Below, piece by piece: positions 1-5,055 of a DNA stretch of 5,509 nt. A program made the position numbers and the translations under genes. This DNA is from Chitinophagaceae bacterium (GTDB lineage: Bacteria > Bacteroidota > Bacteroidia > Chitinophagales > Chitinophagaceae): positions 1 through 5,509 of the forward strand of contig JAEUVW010000376.1 in NCBI GenBank assembly GCA_016786525.1. Direction: 5' to 3'. Numbering within the stretch: position 1 is the first letter of the stretch; each line of letters opens with the position of its first letter. Below the pieces are notes generated by a model. It did not search any database and was not told the DNA's origin. It saw only the letters and a program-made list of their open reading frames with translations.

Positions 1-773
1 AAGGTCGTCGCATTCAGCCTGCGGATCTCCTGCTGGGTGAGCCCCAGGCTTTTCACCAGCTCGATATTGCGCAGCGACTCGGTAGTTGAACCTGCCAGGG
101 CATTGGTCTCCTTCACGATATTCTTTTGAATGGTCTTGATCTTCCGGCTCAACACACTGGTGAGCCAGCCCAGGATAAGCGCACCCACGAAATAAATAGC
201 GGGCAGCAGCGGGTGCAGCGAGAAGGCATATATGGTTACAAACACGATGCCGACCACGGTAACGAACAACACGTTCACAAAGCTGGAAATAAACTTCTCG
301 CAATCGGTGCGTACCTTTTGCAGGATAGACAGGGTTTCCCCGCTGCGCTGGTCTTCAAAATCCTGGTAAGGCAGGCGCAGGGCATGGCGCAAGCCGTCGG
401 TATACAGGTTGGCGCCGAATTTCTGGATGATCACATTCACTACATAGTCCTGGAATGCCTTGGCGATCCGGCTGACCATCGCCACACTGATGATCATACC
501 CAGTGCCCACAGCACGCCGGTAAAATACTGGTCGCGGGTCCAGGCATCCGGCTGCTTACCGTACTTGTCGATGATGTAATGCCCCAGAATGTAAGGGTTC
601 AGCAAGGAGAAAACCTGGTTGATCGCGGCCAGAACCAGGGCTATAAAGATGAGCATTTTATATTTGCTCAGGTAGTTCAGCAGTAGTTTCAAGAGATGAT
701 TGTTTTTTAAAAACGATCTGCAAAAGTCGTGAGATAATTGAATACAGCCTTCATTTTTTTGTAAAGCAGGCAT
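1..773 (-). CDS. ABC exporter, N-terminal transmembrane domain (partial)
   Basis: This is the N-terminal 257 residues of an ABC exporter-type permease; the rest, presumably including a fused ATPase domain, lies beyond the left edge. Hydrophobic helices fall near residues 40-62, 84-106, 163-184 and 188-206. Two cytoplasmic coupling regions typical of type-1 exporter membrane domains are visible: one around 'LPYQDFEDQRSGETLS' (134-149) and one around 'NALAGSTTESLRNIELVKS' (224-242). The family moves lipids, drugs or peptides across the inner membrane using ATP; the substrate cannot be read here. The start is uncertain. ATG at 771-773 is the most upstream choice, but the first 26 residues are polar and unlike usual homologues. 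A TTG at 690-692 (protein starting LKLLLNYLSKYKM) resembles the usual N-terminus, and ATG at 654-656 would remove the elbow helix. Weak minus-7-like sequences exist for both upstream starts: TAACTTTT (complement of 809-816) and GACTTTTG (complement of 721-728). The gene is divergent from mntH. Confidence 0.85.
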   Translation of the reverse strand, partial: MPALQKNEGCIQLSHDFCRSFLKNNHLLKLLLNYLSKYKMLIFIALVLAAINQVFSLLNPYILGHYIIDKYGKQPDAWTRDQYFTGVLWALGMIISVAMVSRIAKAFQDYVVNVIIQKFGANLYTDGLRHALRLPYQDFEDQRSGETLSILQKVRTDCEKFISSFVNVLFVTVVGIVFVTIYAFSLHPLLPAIYFVGALILGWLTSVLSRKIKTIQKNIVKETNALAGSTTESLRNIELVKSLGLTQQEIRRLNATT

Positions 774-839
774 TCATTCTGTCTATATTAACACTATACT
801 AAATTGCTAAAAGTTAGACTACCCTATCTTTTAAACACT

Positions 840-847
840 TACATTTG
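840..847 (+). promoter_or_regulatory. Candidate mntH promoter minus-7 element (TACATTTG)
   Basis: TACATTTG matches the Bacteroidota minus-7 consensus TAnnTTTG exactly and ends 20 bp before the mntH ATG. This would place the transcript start near 852-855 with a very short leader. No convincing TTG minus-33 element is seen at the usual 17-23 bp spacing; the nearest clear TTG, at 804-806, is too far away. The call therefore rests on the minus-7 match and position only. Confidence 0.35.
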
Positions 848-855
848 TAACAAAT
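843..855. promoter_or_regulatory. 13-bp palindrome, candidate operator upstream of mntH
   Basis: ATTTGT-A-ACAAAT is a perfect 6-1-6 inverted repeat. It overlaps the candidate minus-7 element and stops one base before the AGGA ribosome-binding site of mntH. An odd-centred palindrome over a promoter is the architecture used by Fur-family metal regulators, and manganese importers are commonly controlled by Mur/Fur or MntR/DtxR proteins. The sequence does not match a consensus I can name, and palindromes of this size do arise by chance in AT-rich DNA. The operator role is inferred from position. Confidence 0.3.
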
Positions 856-856
856 T

Positions 857-860
857 AGGA
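857..860 (+). promoter_or_regulatory. Ribosome-binding site of mntH (AGGA)
   Basis: AGGA lies 7 bp before the ATG at 868 and is the clearest Shine-Dalgarno-like sequence before any gene in this window. It supports the 868 start over later in-frame ATGs, all of which would cut into the first transmembrane helix. Confidence 0.5.
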
Positions 861-867
861 ATAGCCT

Positions 868-2748
868 ATGCCTCATCATGCTGCCGACAAGTCCCTGAGC
901 GAAGTGCACCAAAGCGTTGACCCGCTGAAAAAAAGAAGTGCATGGCGCAGGGCCCTGGCCTTTTTTGGCCCGGCATACCTGATCAGCGTCGGCTATATGG
1001 ACCCGGGCAACTGGGCCACGGATATTGCCGGGGGCAGCGCCTTCGGCTATTCCCTGATCTGGGTGCTGCTGATGAGCAACCTGATGGCTTTGCTCTTGCA
1101 GTCCCTGAGTGCCCGCCTCGGCATCGTGCAGGGGAAAGACCTGGCACAGTGCAACCGCTACTACTACCCCAAAAGCATTAATTTTATACTCTATGTACTG
1201 GCAGAACTGGCCATTGCCGCCTGCGACCTGGCCGAAGTGCTGGGCATGGCGATCGGTTTGAACCTGCTCCTGGGCATCCCTTTACTGGCAGGAGTTTGCA
1301 TTTCGGTGCTGGATACTTTCCTGCTCCTGTTCCTGCAACGCCTGGGCATCCGTAAACTGGAAGCCTTCATTATTGCCCTGATCGCGATCATCGGTTTGTG
1401 TTTCTGGGTAGAAATGATGTATGTGAAGCCGCCCCTGGGCGAAGTGGTACGGGGCTTTGTACCCGGCCTGCCCAACAAGGCGGCCTTGTATATCGCCATA
1501 GGTATCATCGGCGCAACGGTGATGCCGCACAACCTGTACCTGCATTCGGCCCTGGTACAGACCCGCATTACCGGCACCGATAAAAAATCCATACTGAAAG
1601 CGATACGCTACAATATTGCCGATAGTGCTATCGCGCTGAACCTGGCCTTTTTTGTCAATGCAGCCATCCTGGTGCTGGCGGCATCGGTCTTCTTCAAGGC
1701 AGGCCTGCACGAAGTAGCGTCGATGCAGGAAGCCCACAAGCTGCTGGCGCCGATGCTGGGCAACCAATGGTCTTCCCACCTGTTTGCCATAGCCCTGATT
1801 GCGGCCGGGCAGAGCTCTACGGTCACCGGTACACTGGCCGGGCAGATCGTTATGGAAGGGTACCTGCGCCTGCGCATCAACCCCCTGGTCCGCCGCCTGA
1901 TCACCCGTTTGCTGGCGGTGATCCCTGCTGTGATCGTCATCCTGCTGATGGGCGACAAAGAAGTAGACGCCATGCTGATCTTCAGCCAGGTGATCCTGAG
2001 TATGCAACTGGCCTTCGCCATTATTCCGCTGATCCACTTCGTCAGCGACAAAGCCAGGATGGGCGATTTTGTCATCAAACCCTACGTAAAGGTACTGAGC
2101 TGGGCGGTGGCCATCATTATCATCGCCCTGAACCTCTGGCAGCTTTTTGAAAGCGGCAGCGAATGGATCCGCAATACGGACAGCTTCTTTATCAAAGCAC
2201 TGACCGTATTGTTTGTAGCAGGCTTTATCGTCTTGCTGGGCATTACGACCTTCTACCCGCTCATGCTGCAGAAACGCAAGCAAAACAGCATCAATATGCA
2301 CCCGCACCGCATCGGCATCGAAGATATCGGCCAGGCCAAATCCTTTGATAATATTGCCCTGGCGCTTGACTTCGGGGAACAGGACAAAGCCGTGATCGCC
2401 TACGCGCTGAAACTGGCAGAAGCGCATACCTCCTTTACGCTGATCCACATCGTGGAAAGCGCTTCGGCCAAAGCGATCGGCGAAGAAACGCAGGACTATG
2501 AAACCAACGAAGACAAGCGCATCATGGATGAATACCTGCAGATCTTTACCGCGAAAGCGCTGCAGGCGAAGGGCCGCATAGGTTTCAACAACAGGGTAAA
2601 AGGCATTGCCGCAATTGTCAAAGAGGAGCAGGCAGATTTGCTGATCGTGGGCAGCCACGGGCATCACAGCATTAAGGACCTTATTTTCGGAGAAACCGTG
2701 AACTCCCTGCGGCATAAGGTAAAAATACCTGTGCTGATCGCACAATAA
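868..2748 (+). CDS. mntH: Nramp-family Mn2+/Fe2+ transporter with C-terminal UspA domain
   Basis: A complete 626-residue inner-membrane importer of Mn2+ and probably Fe2+, driven by protons in this family. Residues 30-465 form the Nramp domain, with about 12 hydrophobic helices. The metal-site motifs are intact: DPGN at 45-48 in helix 1 and A216-T-V-M219-P-H-N in helix 6. The family signature GQSSTVTGTLAGQ starts at residue 314, and RLGIVQGKDLAQ at 83-94 is also typical. The Met219 ligand argues for a transition-metal importer and against Mg2+ or Al3+ variants of the family. A linker at about 466-490 leads to a cytoplasmic UspA domain (about 492-626) beginning SFDNIALALDF. Its nucleotide motif is G595-S-H-G598, nine residues, then G608-E-T, so Glu stands where Ser/Thr usually follows the last Gly. 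Bacterial MntH is normally about 410-450 residues, so the extra length is the UspA fusion. The gene has no co-directional neighbour close enough to form an operon. Confidence 0.95.
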   Translation: MPHHAADKSLSEVHQSVDPLKKRSAWRRALAFFGPAYLISVGYMDPGNWATDIAGGSAFGYSLIWVLLMSNLMALLLQSLSARLGIVQGKDLAQCNRYYYPKSINFILYVLAELAIAACDLAEVLGMAIGLNLLLGIPLLAGVCISVLDTFLLLFLQRLGIRKLEAFIIALIAIIGLCFWVEMMYVKPPLGEVVRGFVPGLPNKAALYIAIGIIGATVMPHNLYLHSALVQTRITGTDKKSILKAIRYNIADSAIALNLAFFVNAAILVLAASVFFKAGLHEVASMQEAHKLLAPMLGNQWSSHLFAIALIAAGQSSTVTGTLAGQIVMEGYLRLRINPLVRRLITRLLAVIPAVIVILLMGDKEVDAMLIFSQVILSMQLAFAIIPLIHFVSDKARMGDFVIKPYVKVLSWAVAIIIIALNLWQLFESGSEWIRNTDSFFIKALTVLFVAGFIVLLGITTFYPLMLQKRKQNSINMHPHRIGIEDIGQAKSFDNIALALDFGEQDKAVIAYALKLAEAHTSFTLIHIVESASAKAIGEETQDYETNEDKRIMDEYLQIFTAKALQAKGRIGFNNRVKGIAAIVKEEQADLLIVGSHGHHSIKDLIFGETVNSLRHKVKIPVLIAQ

Positions 2749-2757
2749 ACAGATGCC

Positions 2758-3042
2758 CTAACGCTCGGAGGAGAACCGCGCCCATTTTTCAAACAACAGT
2801 TTGTACTTATTGATCACCGCATCAGCCAGCTCATCGGGGCAGCGGGACCGGGAATGGTAAATCAGCCCGATGCGCGGCATGTGCTCGTAATGCACGATCC
2901 GGAAACAATCGCTGAGGCTGTTGTATTGCTTTCTGCCCAGGAACCGGTCAATGGTTTCGATGTTCTTCCTTTCAAAAAAGTCGAGAAACTCCTGTTCGTT
3001 CTGCAGGTCGGCTTCCAGTTCTTCCGGTGTGTACTCAGGCAT
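2758..3042 (-). CDS. Uncharacterised 94-residue protein
   Basis: I do not recognise this family. The product is small, charged and apparently cytoplasmic, with no signal peptide or membrane helix. The N-terminal third is strongly acidic and looks helical (PEELEADLQNEQEFLDFFE, residues 6-24). It is followed by a mixed segment with two cysteines (46 and 68) and three histidines (51, 54, 63), and a basic/aromatic helix-like C-terminus (INKYKLLFEKWARF). Only 9 bp separate its TAG from the mntH TAA, so the two genes converge tail to tail; no terminator hairpin is evident between them, and read-through antisense transcription is possible. No good ribosome-binding site precedes the ATG. Coding potential is supported by length, lack of interruption and sensible amino-acid composition; the opposite-strand frame through the same region looks less natural. 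Confidence 0.65.
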   Translation of the reverse strand: MPEYTPEELEADLQNEQEFLDFFERKNIETIDRFLGRKQYNSLSDCFRIVHYEHMPRIGLIYHSRSRCPDELADAVINKYKLLFEKWARFSSER

Positions 3043-3204
3043 AGGGTTGTAGATTCTGGCCTGCGAAGTTATGGCTTTGGCCGCAACGCCGCCCCTTTTA
3101 AGAGCTTATTTCCGCTGCACGAACATGATGTATACGGCTGCTGACGATAAATTAAAAACGGATAACCAATACAAATATTCATTAAAATCTTCGATTTATA
3201 CACT

Positions 3205-3212
3205 TACCTTGC
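3205..3212 (+). promoter_or_regulatory. Candidate minus-7 element (TACCTTGC) for the 30-codon gene
   Basis: TACCTTGC resembles the TAnnTTTG(C) promoter core of Bacteroidota with one T missing. It lies in an AT-rich stretch, 24 bp before the ATG at 3237. No clear minus-33 TTG is present. The rest of the 3043-3236 gap shows no other gene or repeat. Confidence 0.35.
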
Positions 3213-3236
3213 AACTTCAATATAACCATATATAGA

Positions 3237-3329
3237 ATGGAAAACCAGGTTGACAAGTACGCAGTGCTGCTCACTTTGGCATGCATTGTAGGGTCAGTAT
3301 TAGGAGTAGCTTATTTTTTACTGCCTTAA
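3237..3329 (+). CDS. Small single-helix membrane protein (30 residues)
   Basis: The frame runs ATG to TAA and encodes a polar N-terminus with two acidic residues and one lysine (MENQVDKY), then one continuous hydrophobic helix over about residues 9-29 with small residues (GSVLGVA) suited to helix packing. That is the layout of bacterial single-pass microproteins, which often sit beside larger membrane complexes; I do not recognise the family and assign no function. Support comes from context: a promoter-like element 24 bp upstream and a strong intrinsic terminator beginning 3 bp after the stop, so this frame fills the transcript almost completely. There is no obvious Shine-Dalgarno site; the sequence before the ATG is AT-rich, which is common in Bacteroidota. 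The alternative is a small non-coding RNA of about 145 nt from the same unit. Confidence 0.55.
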   Translation: MENQVDKYAVLLTLACIVGSVLGVAYFLLP

Positions 3330-3332
3330 ATG

Positions 3333-3364
3333 AAAAGAAGCAGCCGGCTGGTTGCTTCTTTTTT
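3333..3364 (+). terminator. Intrinsic terminator after the 30-codon gene
   Basis: A 13-bp stem pairs AAAAGAAGCAGCC (3333-3345) with GGTTGCTTCTTTT (3350-3362), counting one G-U wobble, around a 4-base loop GGCT. It ends in a run of six T (3359-3364). It begins 3 bp after the TAA of the 30-codon gene and lies before the start of the next gene, so it should insulate the two. The A-rich left arm would also give a T-run on the other strand, but no minus-strand gene ends there. Confidence 0.85.
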
Positions 3365-3383
3365 GCCCTTTGTTTTACCTTTC
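3352..3383 (+). promoter_or_regulatory. Candidate promoter of the exported NEAHH protein gene
   Basis: TTG at 3352-3354 and TACCTTTC at 3376-3383 are 21 bp apart, within the spacing range of Bacteroidota promoters (TTG, 17-23 bp, TAnnTTTG); only the last base of the minus-7 box differs. The minus-33 box lies inside the right arm of the preceding terminator. The ATG at 3401 follows the minus-7 box by 17 bp, giving a short leader like the one proposed for mntH. Confidence 0.35.
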
Positions 3384-3400
3384 GTAATCCCGTTCCGAAG

Positions 3401-4609
3401 ATGTCTCTGCAACAATCTTTTTCCAAAAGCCTGTGGACGGCAATGAGCATACTGTTTTTATCCCTGTGCGGCAGGTATAGCCCGGCCATTGCCCAACAGC
3501 ATTATTTCTTTGCCGACCAGATCGACAGCCTGCTGCGCGCAGACAGTACCCCTTACCGTTACCAGACGGCGGCGGTCTGGTATACCTTTGCCGGGGAGTA
3601 TTACAAAGCGCTGGAAACACGGGCCCGCGAGTATCCCCAGGCCAAAACAACTGCACCCACAGACCAGGAAAGAGCGCTATTTGCCCGCTACAAAGCTGTA
3701 GATGCCCGCAAAGCGATCCTGGATGCAGCTTCAAAAACCAGTATCCTGATCCTCAACGAGGCACACCATGTACCACTGCACCGGGCTTACCTGCGCACTT
3801 TGCTGAAAGACCTGCACCGGCAGGGATACCGCTACCTGGGCATGGAAGCCCTGGCCTACGAGGATACCGCCCTGAACCAAAGAGGATACCCGCTCATAGC
3901 CAGCGGCTATTATACGCAGGAGCCCAATTTCGGGGTAATGATCCGGGAAGCGCTTGCCCTGGGCTATACTTTGTTTCCTTACGAACAGGTCTTCAGCGAC
4001 AGCCTTCAGAAAAGCCTGGGCCGGGAAAAAGCACAGGCCACAAACATCAAAAAGATGATGGACCAGCATCCCGGCGGCAAATTTATCCTGTATTGCGGCT
4101 ACGACCATGTTGCAGAAGACAGCCTGTCGAACTTTGTGGGCGTGCCCATGGCCGCATGGGTAAAACGGATGAGCGGCATCGACCCTTTCACCATTGACCA
4201 GACACGGATGACAGAATCGCCTAAGCTGGGCAGCAGGTACCGCCAGCTGGTCACAGGCCATGCTGATTATTTATTCAGGGACAGCAGCGGGGCATTTTTT
4301 CATGCAGCCAGTGCTCCGAAGGTCATCGACTGCAATGTTTATCATCCCGATACACGCCTGGAGCAAGGGCGGCCCTCCTGGATGATGGATAAAAACAGGA
4401 AATTAAAAGATATCAGGTCCCGGATCCGGATCAGTTACCCGGTACTGGTCAAAGTGTACCGGGTATCAGACCTTGATGAGGCTGTACCGCTGGATATCCT
4501 CGAATTGAAAGACCCGGCAGATGCCCGGTCCCTGATCCTGCTGCGGAAACACAAACACAGGATCATCTGTACGAATCCCAGGGGAGCAAAACAGGTACTG
4601 ACTTTGTAG
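3401..4609 (+). CDS. Exported Tiki/ChaN/erythromycin-esterase-like protein
   Basis: A 402-residue product with a Sec signal peptide: basic N-terminus, hydrophobic core LWTAMSILFLSL (11-22), probable signal peptidase I cut after SPAIA (residue 31). The body resembles the Tiki superfamily, which includes ChaN, TraB and erythromycin esterase-like proteins. Visible family-type elements are ILILNEAHHVPLH (115-127), GMEAL (147-151), PYEQ (193-196), REKAQATNI (208-216) and GYDH (233-236). These give candidate active or metal-binding residues Glu120, His122, His123, Glu149, Glu195 and His236. Most relatives have Gly-Glu where this has Asn-Glu. Residues about 300-402 form a further domain with no motif I know. 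The substrate is unknown, and antibiotic resistance or haem binding should not be assumed. An in-frame ATG at 3281 would add 40 residues, but that start lies inside the 30-codon gene, runs through the terminator and buries the signal peptide, so ATG 3401 is preferred. Confidence 0.75.
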   Translation: MSLQQSFSKSLWTAMSILFLSLCGRYSPAIAQQHYFFADQIDSLLRADSTPYRYQTAAVWYTFAGEYYKALETRAREYPQAKTTAPTDQERALFARYKAVDARKAILDAASKTSILILNEAHHVPLHRAYLRTLLKDLHRQGYRYLGMEALAYEDTALNQRGYPLIASGYYTQEPNFGVMIREALALGYTLFPYEQVFSDSLQKSLGREKAQATNIKKMMDQHPGGKFILYCGYDHVAEDSLSNFVGVPMAAWVKRMSGIDPFTIDQTRMTESPKLGSRYRQLVTGHADYLFRDSSGAFFHAASAPKVIDCNVYHPDTRLEQGRPSWMMDKNRKLKDIRSRIRISYPVLVKVYRVSDLDEAVPLDILELKDPADARSLILLRKHKHRIICTNPRGAKQVLTL

Positions 4610-4710
4610 ATAGGCAAACCCACCTTCTACCTCCTGCTGAGGCGGGACAGGCTCTCCTCAGAGGGGAAGCACGTGCGAGGGCACTTTTACCACATTATTC
4701 TCATTCTTTA
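4610..4710. other. Non-coding GC-rich hairpin block
   Basis: No gene is seen. Positions 4631-4684 are GC-rich and carry several short inverted repeats: CTGAGG (4637-4642) with CCTCAG (4656-4661), CTCT (4652-4655) with AGAG (4660-4663), and GTGC (4673-4676) with GCAC (4681-4684) followed by TTTT. None is strong enough alone to call a terminator for the preceding gene, although the last has the right shape with a 4-bp stem. The block may be a decayed copy of a dispersed intergenic repeat. Confidence 0.4.
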
Positions 4711-4847
4711 CTCATCTTCAAATCAACACATCTTCAAATCCAATTGTGTAATTGTCTGGATTTGGGTATAGATCCCTCCTGCGTCGGGATGACAACATAC
4801 AGATGAGCATTACCTCATTGCAGAATTGTCAAATTGACCAATTGCCG
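4711..4847. repeat. Intergenic direct repeat, copy A
   Basis: First of two near-complete copies of a ~136-bp unit. Modules in order: TCTTCAAATC-type octamers; a hairpin with arms AAATCC (4736-4741) and GGATTT (4758-4763) that also contains AATT-GTGT-AATT; a second hairpin with arms ATCCC (4772-4776) and GGGAT (4786-4790); and an AATTG-rich tail (4824-4844). Over 4715-4794 it differs from copy B at only 3 of 80 positions, all C versus T. Relative to B it lacks one 8-bp TTCAAATC-type unit near its start and has 9 extra bp after 4794. Confidence 0.85.
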
Positions 4848-4983
4848 CACATCTTCAAATCTTCAAATCAACATATCTTCAAATCCAATTGTGTAATTGT
4901 TTGGATTTGGGTATAGATCCCTCTTGCGTCGGGATGACAGCAGCATTATCTCATTGCCGAATTGCCAAATTGACCAATTGTCG
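4848..4983. repeat. Intergenic direct repeat, copy B
   Basis: Second copy, immediately following copy A. It has the same module order, including the ATCCC (4917-4921) and GGGAT (4931-4935) arms. Its hairpin arms are unchanged from copy A while several loop and linker bases differ, which is suggestive but rests on only two copies. No credible protein is encoded across it. Confidence 0.85.
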
Positions 4984-5026
4984 CACATCTTCAAATTTTC
5001 AAATCAACATATCTTCAAATCCAATT
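4984..5026. repeat. Intergenic direct repeat, partial copy C
   Basis: The first 43 bp of the unit appear again, 136 bp after copy B, ending at CCAATT and followed by unrelated AT-rich sequence up to the acs stop codon. It differs from B at one position (C to T) in the octamer pair. Confidence 0.8.
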
Positions 5027-5055
5027 ACCAGATTACCTCTTATCAAATTGCCTTC

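Noticed and set aside
126..686. 186-codon plus-strand open frame
   Set aside because: It lies opposite the ABC exporter membrane domain, whose helices and coupling motifs are clear; the plus-strand product is low-complexity and shows no domain.
807..817. CTAA-N3-TTAG inverted repeat as a DtxR/MntR box upstream of mntH
   Set aside because: Arms are only 4 bp and do not extend; such matches are expected by chance in AT-rich DNA. The 13-bp palindrome at 843-855 is the better candidate.
1282..2745. Long 487-codon open frame on the minus strand opposite mntH
   Set aside because: It is the antisense shadow of a confidently identified Nramp-UspA gene, is rich in Gln/His/Asp with no recognisable motif, and has no promoter or ribosome-binding site.
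3731..4261. 176-codon minus-strand open frame
   Set aside because: Antisense to the exported protein, whose own frame has a signal peptide and family motifs; no start signals are seen.
3401..4609. Calling the exported protein an erythromycin resistance esterase
   Set aside because: Only superfamily-level motif similarity is visible, the GE motif is changed to NE, and an extra domain is present; a resistance call is not supported.
4711..5026. CRISPR array
   Set aside because: The repeated unit is about 136 bp, not 24-47 bp, copies abut without unique spacers, and no cas gene is present.
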